Below, one piece after another: positions 12,770 through 19,992 of a stretch of DNA of 64,000 nucleotides. The notes beneath the pieces were generated by a model. The model made no database searches, had not been told where the DNA came from, and saw nothing but the letters and a program-made list of their open reading frames with translations. How positions within the stretch are numbered: position 1 is the stretch's first letter; each line of letters begins with the position of its first letter. The DNA is from Thermoplasmata archaeon (GTDB taxonomy: Archaea; Thermoplasmatota; Thermoplasmata; Lutacidiplasmatales; UBA184). Made by a program: the position numbers and the translations under genes. Location of the stretch: the NCBI GenBank assembly GCA_022750055.1, contig JAKIWL010000001.1, forward strand, positions 372,001 through 436,000, read 5' to 3'.

Positions 12770-13975
12770 CTAGGCGAACATCGTGACGGACTCCTTGCGG
12801 AGTTCCTCTTCGCCGATGACCTTCTCGATCGCGCGCTCGAAGTCAACGAGGGTCACGTGGTCGCGTTCCTCGCGGATCGCCCACATGCCGGCCTCGGTGC
12901 ACACGGCACGGATGTCCGCCCCGGTCGCCCCCTCGCACTTGGAGGCGAGGGCATCGAGGTCGATCGTCTCCTTGATCGCCATGCCGCGGGTATGGATCTT
13001 GAAGATCTCGACCCGGCCCGGGAAGGTCGGCAATGGGATCTCGATGATCCGGTCGAACCGCCCCGGTCGCAGGAGCGCCTCGTCCAGGATGTCGGGCCGG
13101 TTCGTCGCGGCGACGATCTTGACGTTCGAGAGGGGCTCGAATCCGTCCATCTCGGCGAGCAGCTGCATCAGGGTGCGCTGAACCTCCCGGTCGCCGCTCG
13201 TGGCGACCTCCAGGCGCTTCGCGCCGATCGAGTCGACCTCGTCGATGAAGATGATCGTCGGCGCCTTATCCCGGGCGAGCTCGAAGAGCTCCCGGACCAG
13301 ACGGGCCCCCTCTCCGATGTACTTCTGCACGAGCTCGCTCCCCACGAGCCGGATGAACGTCGCATGGGTGTGGTGCGCGACCGCCTTCGCCACCATGGTC
13401 TTGCCGGTCCCCGGCGAGCCGATCAGAAGAACGCCCTTCGGCGGGTCGACGCCCACCTTTCGGTAGAGTTCCGATCGCAGGAGCGGGTACTCGACGGCTT
13501 CGCGGATGTCGCGGATCTGCTCGGTCAGGCCGCCGATGTCGTCGTATGTCACGTTCGGTTTGTCGACGATCTCGCTGGCCGCGACGAGCGGGTCGAGCGA
13601 CGCGGGGAGCACGCCCATGACAGCCAGGGTCTGCTTGTTGAGCGCCACGCGCGAGCCGACCGTGATCTTGTCGTGCTCGACGGTCTCCGCGGAATTGACG
13701 ACGAAGTCCGGGCCAGTGGAGGACTTCACGACGACGCGACCGTCCGTCAGGACATCGCGTACACTGCCCACGATGAGCGGGGGGTAGCGAAGCCGGTCGA
13801 GCTCGGTCTTGAGGCGCTTGACCTCCCGCTGGAGCCGAAGGATCTCCGCCTCCATGTAGTGACGCTCGCTCTCGACGCGTTTGATCGCCTCGGCGAGCTG
13901 GTTGTTGCGAAGCTCGAGAAAGTTGACGCGGTCGAAGTTCTCGGACGGGGCCGCCACCACCTCAGGGTCGCTCAT
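12770..13975 (-). CDS. pan: Proteasome-activating nucleotidase (PAN)
   Basis: PAN is the hexameric AAA+ unfoldase that feeds substrates to the 20S proteasome. The 401-residue product has an N-terminal coiled coil (residues 18-62), the OB domain, Walker A GSPGTGKT at 186-193, Walker B IIFIDEVDSIG, and the arginine-finger region LLRPGRFDRIIEIP. The C-terminus ends in MFA. The usual docking tail is hydrophobic-Tyr-any (HbYX), so this copy has Phe in the Tyr position. A Shine-Dalgarno-like AGGAG precedes the ATG. A Cdc48 homologue in the same window carries a full HbYX tail. No proteasome subunit genes are in view. Confidence 0.94.
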   Translation of the reverse strand: MSDPEVVAAPSENFDRVNFLELRNNQLAEAIKRVESERHYMEAEILRLQREVKRLKTELDRLRYPPLIVGSVRDVLTDGRVVVKSSTGPDFVVNSAETVEHDKITVGSRVALNKQTLAVMGVLPASLDPLVAASEIVDKPNVTYDDIGGLTEQIRDIREAVEYPLLRSELYRKVGVDPPKGVLLIGSPGTGKTMVAKAVAHHTHATFIRLVGSELVQKYIGEGARLVRELFELARDKAPTIIFIDEVDSIGAKRLEVATSGDREVQRTLMQLLAEMDGFEPLSNVKIVAATNRPDILDEALLRPGRFDRIIEIPLPTFPGRVEIFKIHTRGMAIKETIDLDALASKCEGATGADIRAVCTEAGMWAIREERDHVTLVDFERAIEKVIGEEELRKESVTMFA

Positions 13976-14038
13976 CCGGATGGAAATCTCCTAGGGCAAC
14001 GCCCTGGGGGCTTCAACGACAAATCAGAGGCTCGTGCG

Positions 14039-14046
14039 CTTATAAG
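14039..14046. promoter_or_regulatory. Palindromic TATA element CTTATAAG
   Basis: This perfect 8-bp palindrome lies between the divergent PAN and pantoate kinase genes. Its centre is about 26 nt before the pantoate kinase ATG, which suits a leaderless transcript. It lies 67 nt from the PAN start, which would leave a leader with the AGGAG motif. It is the only TATA-like element in the gap, so it may serve both directions. Confidence 0.45.
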
Positions 14047-14067
14047 TAGTCGTGCTCGCGAGGGACG

Positions 14068-14979
14068 ATGAAACACCGAGCGGAGGCTCAAGAGGAGCGG
14101 AGTGCGCGCGCCTTCGCCCCGGGCCACATCACGGGCATCTTCTCCCCGGCTCAGAGCTCGGAGGACCCGAGGGCGCGCGGCTCGATCGGCGCGGGTCTGG
14201 TGCTCGACGCGGGAGTCCGGGCCACGGCCCGGCTCCTTCCGACCGGTCGCCGGCAGGTCCGCCTTGCCTCCGACCTGCCGATCGCCCTCCCGATATCGCT
14301 CGACGTAGCCCGCCGGTTGTTCGCGGGACACGACGGGTCGATCCGGGTCGAGCTCACCCACGAGCTCCCGGTCGGTCAGGGACTCGGGATGAGCGCCGCC
14401 GGGGCCCTGTCTACCGCGCTCTCGGTCGCGTCGGTGCTGGGCCTCCCCCGACGTAAGGCCATCGAGGTCGCGCACCTGGCCGACCTCTTCGGGGGTGGGG
14501 GGCTCGGCGGGGTCTCGGCCATCCTGGGGGGCGGCCTTGAACTTCGAGAGCGTCCCGGGGTCCCGCCGATCGGCCGTGCGCGACACTGGGACTTCCGACC
14601 CTCGGTCTTTGTTTCGGTCGTTGGCCCACCCGTGCCCTCTCCGATCCTCCTGGCGAGTCCGGCGTTCCTCGAGCGAGTTCGGCGGGCGGCGGGACCGGGA
14701 TTGCGGCGTCTCGCCTCGAAACCGGAGGCGAAGACGTTCCTTCGAGTCTCGGAGCAATTCACCGACGCCCTCTCCATCGGCCCTCCGAAGGTCCGACGCA
14801 TCTTGTCGAGGCTGCGTTCCACTGGAACTCGCGTCGCCCAGGCGATGTTCGGCCAGAGTCTATTTTCGGTGCCAGGCTCTGCGGCCCAGCGCACTCGCTT
14901 CCTCCGTGAGTTGGAACGATCCCGTATCCCATCGGTCGAGCTGAAGGCAAGCCCTTCTGGGGCCCACCTCCTTCGATAG
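14068..14979 (+). CDS. Pantoate kinase (archaeal CoA pathway)
   Basis: Archaeal pantoate kinase phosphorylates pantoate, replacing the bacterial PanC/PanK order in CoA synthesis. The 303-residue product is a GHMP kinase with the N-terminal AFAPGHITGIFSP motif and the ATP-binding GQGLGMSAAGALSTALSVA (about residues 103-121). It also has a Gly-rich loop DLFGGGGLGGVSAILGGG. These are signatures of COG1829. The ATG at 14068 lies directly at the predicted transcription start. The partner phosphopantothenate synthetase is not in the window. Confidence 0.85.
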   Translation: MKHRAEAQEERSARAFAPGHITGIFSPAQSSEDPRARGSIGAGLVLDAGVRATARLLPTGRRQVRLASDLPIALPISLDVARRLFAGHDGSIRVELTHELPVGQGLGMSAAGALSTALSVASVLGLPRRKAIEVAHLADLFGGGGLGGVSAILGGGLELRERPGVPPIGRARHWDFRPSVFVSVVGPPVPSPILLASPAFLERVRRAAGPGLRRLASKPEAKTFLRVSEQFTDALSIGPPKVRRILSRLRSTGTRVAQAMFGQSLFSVPGSAAQRTRFLRELERSRIPSVELKASPSGAHLLR

Positions 14980-15117
14980 GCATCGAGAGGTAGGTTCGCC
15001 GATCCGGCCGGGCTTACTCCGGCCGCTTCCCGCGTCGCCGATCGGTCGGGCTCCCGCGCGCAGCAGCACGGCGGGACCAAAGCCTCATAACCGTCGCCCG
15101 GCTCGGCCGCCTTCCTC

Positions 15118-15627
15118 ATGACCCGCAAACCGGCCCGGATGTATCGGAAGATCGAAGGGCAGGTGTACACCCGCCAGGAATACATGGGAGGCATCCCGAC
15201 CTGCCGCGTCACCCAGTTCGATACCGGAAACCTGCACGTATCGTTCCCGCTCTCCCTCTCGTTGGGATGCGAGGAGGCGGCCCAAGTGCGGGACACCGCT
15301 CTGGAGGCCGCTCGGATCAGTGCGGTCCGGATCATGGAGAAGTTCGCCCCGAACGAGTATCGCTTGAAGATCCGACGGTACCCCCATCAGATCCTGCGGG
15401 AGCACAAGATGGCGATGGGCGCCGGCGCCGACCGAATCTCCTCCGGAATGCGAGGGGCGTTCGGAAAGCCGGTGAGTCACGCCGTGCGAGCCCAGATCGG
15501 AATGGAACTGATCACGGTCTACACGACGCCGGCCCACCTCGTCGAGGCCAAGGAGGCCCTACGCAAGGCGTCCCACAAGCTCCCGATCCCGACGCAGGTG
15601 CGGATCCGGACCCACACGGCGTCCTGA
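15118..15627 (+). CDS. rpl10e: 50S ribosomal protein L10e (uL16)
   Basis: This is a component of the large ribosomal subunit, the archaeal/eukaryotic form of L16. The 169-residue product begins MTRKPARMYRKIEGQVYTR and contains PNEYRLKIRRYPHQILREHKM and ADRISSGMRGAFGKPVS, all typical of L10e. The ATG follows a TATA-like CCTCATAAC near 15082-15090. It is monocistronic in appearance: the downstream stress protein gene is convergent. Confidence 0.96.
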   Translation: MTRKPARMYRKIEGQVYTRQEYMGGIPTCRVTQFDTGNLHVSFPLSLSLGCEEAAQVRDTALEAARISAVRIMEKFAPNEYRLKIRRYPHQILREHKMAMGAGADRISSGMRGAFGKPVSHAVRAQIGMELITVYTTPAHLVEAKEALRKASHKLPIPTQVRIRTHTAS

Positions 15628-15672
15628 TCGAAGATCGGACCGCCGCCTCCTCTCGCGACCGAGGAGGCGCTG

Positions 15673-16128
15673 TCAGTCCGGCCTAGGTCGGATGATCAAG
15701 ACCGGACACGGGACGTGGTGACTGACGGCGTCGGAGACGCTCCCGAGAAGAAGGCGCTTCGCCGCGGACATCCCCCGCGACCCCAACACGAGCAGGTCGG
15801 TCGGATGCTTTTCGACATGGCCGATTATCTCGTCGGTGATGACCCCCTCAAGGCAGATCCCGGTGACCGATCGGACGCCCGCCTTCTGACACCGTTGGAC
15901 CGCCTGATCGATGACCTCGCGGTAGGCGTGGGTCTCGCTCTCGGGGACCTCGGCCGGGACCCAGGGCTCGGTCGCCGAAACGAACACCGCCTGGACCGGA
16001 GCCACGGCGAGCACGCTGAGTTCGCTCTCGTAGTGGTTGGCGAGGTCGATCGCGACATCCAGGGCGCGGTCGGCGTACTTCGAACCGTCGATCGCCACTA
16101 GGATCCGGGCGAATAGCGCACCGGGCAT
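15673..16128 (-). CDS. Universal stress protein (UspA family)
   Basis: The 151-residue single-domain Usp begins LFARILVAIDGSKYADRALDVA and ends with the nucleotide-binding signature GSRGMSAAKRLLLGSVSDAV followed by CPVLIIRPR. The G-x2-G-x9-G(S/T) motif indicates ATP binding. Usp proteins are cytoplasmic stress-response or nucleotide-sensing proteins with few defined targets. ATG 16128 is the natural start for the family; the frame is open further upstream but the extra sequence is low-complexity and has no support. It is convergent with rpl10e. Confidence 0.92.
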   Translation of the reverse strand: MPGALFARILVAIDGSKYADRALDVAIDLANHYESELSVLAVAPVQAVFVSATEPWVPAEVPESETHAYREVIDQAVQRCQKAGVRSVTGICLEGVITDEIIGHVEKHPTDLLVLGSRGMSAAKRLLLGSVSDAVSHHVPCPVLIIRPRPD

Positions 16129-16335
16129 GGGGAAGGAATGCGACTGCCACCTCTTAGTCGTGCGGTACGGTGCTCCGAGCCGGGTCCGACCGCGAACGGC
16201 ATCGGTGGCGGCTCTCGCGGATCCGGGGTGCCGGACCCCCCCGGCCGATAGCCAGAACGGCCGCCGACCTTCGATCGGGCGCGCTTCTCCAAAACACTTT
16301 AATTCCCGGGCCCTCCAGCTTGGGCGGGGAACTCC

Positions 16336-17001
16336 TTGGTCAGCTGTCCGAATTGTGGCGGGACCGATTTCGTTTGGGCCGGTCGAGTACGAAGCGGGTG
16401 GATCGGGGCCGGAGGACTCGCGTTGCGAGGACGCGGTCAGGCCGAGATCGGGACCCGTGTGTGTCGGGGCTGCGGCCACGCGGACCTCTTCGTTCAGGAC
16501 CTCGACCTGCTCCGTTCGCCGCACCGTTGGAAACCCGGTGAGTTCGGTCCCGTCCCGAATGAGTTTGGAGCGCGGAAGCCGGGTCCAGCGGCCGTCCTTC
16601 CGGCGAAGCCGGCGCCGCCTCCCCCGCCTCCGCGCGGGGCCCCGCCGCCTCCTCCTTCCTTCGCGCCCATGCCGAGCCCCCCGATCGTTCCGCCCCATGC
16701 CCCTTCGCCGGACCCGGGGATCATCCCGCCTCCTCCGATCGCGCCCAACCCTGGGTTCTCGCCGACGTCGAGCCCCGCTCTGGTCGCGACCCGACCGGAA
16801 GAACGGGCCGTCTCCCCGGTCGTTGAGACCGAAGCGAAGCGGAGCCCATCCGAGCCGCCGGTCGGCGCTGACGTTCCGGGCGAGACCCCACCTTCCACCG
16901 CGAGGACCACCGAGGCGACGACGCGGAGGCCGCCCACGAAAGGTCGCGCCCAACGCAAGAAGGACTCCCGCGGACCCGGCCCGGAGTCGTCCACCGACTA
17001 G
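16336..17001 (+). CDS. Zinc-ribbon protein with long proline-rich tail
   Basis: The protein is 221 residues. The first 55 form a zinc ribbon with CPNCGG near residue 4 and CRGCGH near residue 43. Residues 80-160 are a Pro-rich, low-complexity stretch containing runs of five to six prolines. The C-terminus is basic and ends in KDSRGPGPESSTD. The start is a TTG preceded by GGGGA, with TATA-like ACTTTAATT near 16296. No named family was recognised. The zinc ribbon plus disordered tail suggests a scaffold or nucleic-acid-related protein. Its stop codon overlaps the stop of the convergent HxlR gene (shared CTAG). Confidence 0.6.
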   Translation: MVSCPNCGGTDFVWAGRVRSGWIGAGGLALRGRGQAEIGTRVCRGCGHADLFVQDLDLLRSPHRWKPGEFGPVPNEFGARKPGPAAVLPAKPAPPPPPPRGAPPPPPSFAPMPSPPIVPPHAPSPDPGIIPPPPIAPNPGFSPTSSPALVATRPEERAVSPVVETEAKRSPSEPPVGADVPGETPPSTARTTEATTRRPPTKGRAQRKKDSRGPGPESSTD

Positions 17002-17402
17002 CCCTGCAGCGCTCCCTCGCGGGCCTCGCGAGCGGCCCAGTCGAGGAGGGGGACGAGCGCCCGCCGCAGGGTCTCTCCCCGCTCGGTCAACCGGTACTCA
17101 ACTCGGGACGGGACCTCCGCGAAGACCTTCCGAGTGACGAGCCCGAGGCCCTGGAGGTCCTTCAGGCGGTCGGCGAGCGCCTTGGAACCGATCCCGCCGA
17201 GGTCGTCTCGGATCTGATGAAACCGGTGGTTCGGGCGGTTGCCGAGGATCCCGATGAGGGGCAGGGTCCATTTTTTGCCGATGGCTTCGGCCACTCCTCC
17301 CGCCGGGTCGATGCAGTAGTTCGTCCCGTCCACTCGGATCATGCAGGAGAGCTCGCGGGAAGGGGGGTGCCGGGGCCGAGCTCGTTTCACGATATTCGTC
17401 AC
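16998..17402 (-). CDS. HxlR-family winged-helix transcriptional regulator
   Basis: This is a DNA-binding regulator of the HxlR/MarR-like winged-helix fold. The 134-residue product contains the family signature IGKKWTLPLIGILGNRPNHR, RFHQIRDDLGGIGSKALADRLKDLQGLGLV and VEYRLTERGETLRRAL. Single Cys residues at about 20 and 30 (CMIRV, YCIDP) resemble the redox- or ligand-sensing Cys of several family members. The GTG start at 17402 was taken; ATG 17342 is possible. A 7-bp inverted repeat lies immediately upstream and could be its own operator. Confidence 0.88.
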   Translation of the reverse strand: MTNIVKRARPRHPPSRELSCMIRVDGTNYCIDPAGGVAEAIGKKWTLPLIGILGNRPNHRFHQIRDDLGGIGSKALADRLKDLQGLGLVTRKVFAEVPSRVEYRLTERGETLRRALVPLLDWAAREAREGALQG

Positions 17403-17403
17403 G

Positions 17404-17422
17404 CGCCGTCAATCCGACGGCG
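17404..17422. promoter_or_regulatory. Inverted repeat CGCCGTC-N5-GACGGCG, candidate HxlR operator
   Basis: Perfect 7-bp arms with a 5-nt centre (19 bp overall) begin 2 nt upstream of the HxlR GTG. Spacing and symmetry suit a dimeric winged-helix regulator acting on its own gene. A hairpin in RNA is an alternative reading. Confidence 0.45.
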
Positions 17423-17444
17423 TCCTGGGTTCGAAGCGGGAAGA

Positions 17445-17547
17445 TAGCGGGGCATGGATTTGAACCATGGATCTACGGGTTATGAGCCCGTCGGGATTTC
17501 AGGGCGGAGGGAACTCCCCGCCGCTTTCCTGACTACCCCACCCCGCT
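17445..17547 (-). tRNA. Initiator tRNA-Met (CAT) with a 28-nt intron in the D loop
   Basis: Removing minus-strand bases 17525-17498 leaves a 75-nt cloverleaf. Its acceptor stem is AGCGGGG/CCCCGCT with A73, the D stem is GGGT/TCCC, the anticodon stem is ACGGG/CCCGT around CTCATAA, and the T arm is CATGG-TTCAAAT-CCATG. A1-U72 and the three G-C pairs of the anticodon stem mark it as the initiator. The insert folds as GCGG/CCGC and places CAGG opposite CCTG, with a 3-nt AAA bulge on each side. That is a bulge-helix-bulge pattern, and cutting inside both AAA bulges restores the mature D loop exactly. The weak part is the outer helix, which is short. Confidence 0.88.
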
Positions 17548-17659
17548 ACGAGGCGGTCCACGAACACTCTCCTATTTGAGCGATGGCCCCGGTGGAAGAA
17601 TCGACACGCGACCGGAGCGCCACTCCTCCTCAGAACGGCGGCGAAACCAGGGGATCGAT

Positions 17660-18319
17660 TCAGAAGCAGGGGAAGGAGTCGAGGAATCCCCACCAGGAGG
17701 AAATGGCATCCCGAGCGCCGCCCTCGGCCTGCTGCCCGGCCTTTCGAGTGTTGGCGATCTCCTGGACCAGAAGTCGACGCTCCGCGGCCGCATGGGCCCG
17801 GTCTGCCTCGGTGTGCACCCGGAAGAATTCGTGGCTGGCCGCGTCCTTGATCCCGTAGTGCTCCCGAAGGCCGCGGGACTTCTCGGCGGCCACCTCGGGG
17901 AAGATCGACTCGTAGGCGTAGAGGGCGCCGAGGCCCGTCGCGGCGGAGCCTCGCAGGGTATGACGCTCGTAGGTCCCGAGCAGGGCTCGGGTCGCCGCGG
18001 TCGGGGCCATCCCTCGGACCGCCTTCGCGCTCATCCCCAACCCGCGACCGAAATCGACCCAGAGTTCGGGGTGGGTCGGGGAGCGGCCCTCCTCGTCGAT
18101 CAGGTTCTCCAGGAGAACCCGACGGGAGGCCGGGTCTTCGAGGCGGGAGTAGGTCGCAGCGACGTACCGGGGGAAGTTCGACTCGAATTGGTAGTACTGG
18201 CCCGCGTAGTTGCGCAGCGTGGATTCAGGGACCTCGCCCTTGGACCAGGCGACATAGAACGGATGCTTCAACAGATGGCGTTCTCGGATCAAGTGGTCGA
18301 GGTGGGCGACGCTCGTCAT
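17660..18319 (-). CDS. CADD/PqqC-like haem-oxygenase-fold enzyme
   Basis: The all-helical 219-residue protein belongs to the TenA/PqqC/CADD superfamily. Visible motifs are RHLLKHPFYVAWSKGEV, LRNYAGQYYQFESNFPRY (Tyr-rich helix), ENLIDEEGRSPTHPELWVDF with candidate metal ligands Glu and His, and HEFFRVHTEADRAHA. In chlamydial and nitrosomonad CADD homologues this fold makes para-aminobenzoate using a di-metal centre, with the protein itself supplying the Tyr. Here that role is only inferred. ATG 18319 lies 27 nt from a TATA element (18341-18350), so the mRNA is probably leaderless. It abuts the remnant insertion sequence. Confidence 0.75.
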   Translation of the reverse strand: MTSVAHLDHLIRERHLLKHPFYVAWSKGEVPESTLRNYAGQYYQFESNFPRYVAATYSRLEDPASRRVLLENLIDEEGRSPTHPELWVDFGRGLGMSAKAVRGMAPTAATRALLGTYERHTLRGSAATGLGALYAYESIFPEVAAEKSRGLREHYGIKDAASHEFFRVHTEADRAHAAAERRLLVQEIANTRKAGQQAEGGARDAISSWWGFLDSFPCF

Positions 18320-18340
18320 GCGATTTCGCCACCGGGTCCC

Positions 18341-18350
18341 AAGATATAAG
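18341..18350 (-). promoter_or_regulatory. TATA box of the CADD-like gene
   Basis: Minus-strand CTTATATCTT is centred about 27 nt before ATG 18319. It is nearly self-complementary and lies roughly 100 nt from the start of the tnpB remnant on the other strand, so the insertion left this promoter intact. Confidence 0.6.
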
Positions 18351-18446
18351 TTTGGTAACTGGTCAGCTTTCTGGCCGGAAGCCCCCACGTTTCATCATCC
18401 ACCGACTAGCCAGGGTCCATCCCCCGGTACGCTCCCCTCCACTGAC

Positions 18447-19733
18447 CTGCTCCTCACCCATCGCTATCGCCTCTACCCGCTTCGTCCCCAACTCCAAGAG
18501 CTCGACCTCTGGACACGCGAACTCGCCTTCCTGTGGAATTACAGCCTCGAGCAGCGTCGCTCCGCGTAGGCGCACGACCGTCGCTCGGTGTCCTACCTCG
18601 ATCAGCAGCACGATCTCCCAAAATGGCGAGCCTTCGACTCCGAGGGCCTTGGCCGGGTCCCGTACGTCGTCGCTCTGATGACACTCCAGCGCCTCGACCT
18701 CGCCTTCCGCGACTTCTTTCGCCGAGTTCGAATTGGAGGGAGTCCCGGCTACCCCCGACGCCGTCGCTCCGTCGACTCCTTCACGTTCGTCCCTAGGTCG
18801 AACCTTTGGACCCCCGGGCCGAACCGTACCTGGCCGCTCACGGTCCCCTTCCTGGGTACCGTCCCGGTCCGTCGACACCGACCGCCTCCCGACGCCGTCG
18901 TCAAGTTCTGCACCTTGCGCCGAGAGGCCGACGGCTGGTTCGCCTCCCTCGTCTACGCGCTCCCGGACCCTGCGCCGCCCCCACCCGGGCCTCCCGTCGC
19001 TCCCGTGGGAATCGATCTGGGATTGAGCCATCTGGCCGTCCTCTCCGACGGCACGACCATCTCTCCCCCTCACTTCCTAAAGGGGGCTGAACGGCGACTC
19101 GGTCGAGCTCAGCGTCGCCTCGCCCGGAAGGAGCGGGGTTCGCACCGATGGATGCGCCAGAAGGAGCGGGTCGCCCGAGCTCATCTGAAGGTGGCCCGAC
19201 AGCGTCGGTGGCTCGCCCACCAGCTCTCCCATGACTGGACCGAGCATTTCGACCTCGTCGAGATGGAAGACCTCGGCGTGGAAAGGCTGGGGCGGGGCAT
19301 CCTCTCCGGTCCTATCCACGATGCCGGCTGGGCGATGCTGCGCTCGATGGTGGAGTACAAGTCCCGGCGGAGGTCGCGCCGATTCGTGGCGGTCGACGCG
19401 CGCGGGACGAGCTAGATGTGTTCGGAATGCGGGGCGGGGCCGAAGCGACGGATGGAGCTCGAGGATCGGGAGTACGTGTGCACGAAGGGCCATCGGATGG
19501 ACCGGGACGATAACGCGGCCCGGAACATCTTGGCCCGAGGGATGATGACCGTAGGTCGGAAGCCGACCGAAGTAACGCGCGGGGAGATTGGGCCGCTACC
19601 GGGGCGGGTAGGTCGAAGGACCTACCAGCGTCGGCAAGCCCGGTCGTCGAGCCGTGAAGAGGCACCTGGATGGCCAGAGACGAAAAGGGGAGGGACAACT
19701 CCCGACTCCCGGAGTCACCGGCCAGATAGGTGA
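18447..19733 (+). pseudogene. tnpB: TnpB (IS200/IS605 OrfB-type RuvC nuclease) interrupted by two in-frame TAG codons
   Basis: A single reading frame of 428 codons encodes a recognisable TnpB but contains TAG at 18567-18569 and 19413-19415, with no frameshift. The N-terminus THRYRLYPLRPQLQELDLW, the RuvC motif GIDLGLSHLAVLSDG (Asp near residue 190), the second acidic motif VEMEDLGVERL and the final DRDDNAARNIL are all present. The zinc finger keeps CSECG, but the second half reads CTKGH, lacking the fourth Cys. The second TAG stands where TnpB usually has Gln (TSQ-CSxCG). No ATG, GTG or TTG start is close; the similarity begins at a CTG. No tnpA is nearby. Confidence 0.8.
19704..19716 (+). 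repeat. Short palindrome near the right end of the tnpB remnant
   Basis: GACTCC-C-GGAGTC is a perfect 6-bp inverted repeat that overlaps the last codons of tnpB. IS200/IS605 right ends carry small hairpins and the omega RNA is encoded across the tnpB 3' end, so this may be part of that structure. The 19734-19992 gap that follows contains no convincing gene. It holds a second small inverted repeat, GAACGA-AGG-TCGTTC, at 19960-19974 just before the sulfite oxidase start. Confidence 0.35.
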
Positions 19734-19992
19734 GTGCTTACTAACTTTGGACTGCCCGACTCGTTCGAGGAGGGGATTCCGATTCGTAGCGGCTGGGCCG
19801 GATGACCGTCGGCCGGCGTGGTCCTTATCGTCGGGTTCGATTGGGTCGAATCGGTGCTGTCGGAACGACGTCCCGTGGGAGGGGTGGAGCTCTCGCCAGA
19901 TCCGGACCCGTTGGACCGGAGGGAGGCGGGGGGGCCCGCTGGGGAATCCCCCTCCCGACGAACGAAGGTCGTTCCGTCCCTCAAGGGGCGCG

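Noticed and set aside
17445-17547. A tRNA pseudogene instead of an intron-containing initiator
   Set aside because: All stems pair perfectly after removal of one block, and the insert forms bulges of the expected size. Decay would not leave such a pattern.
18447-19733. Genome-wide pyrrolysine coding of TAG
   Set aside because: TAG is used as the terminal stop by several intact genes in this window (for example clpB, aspS, DUF424), and no conserved gene contains an in-frame TAG.
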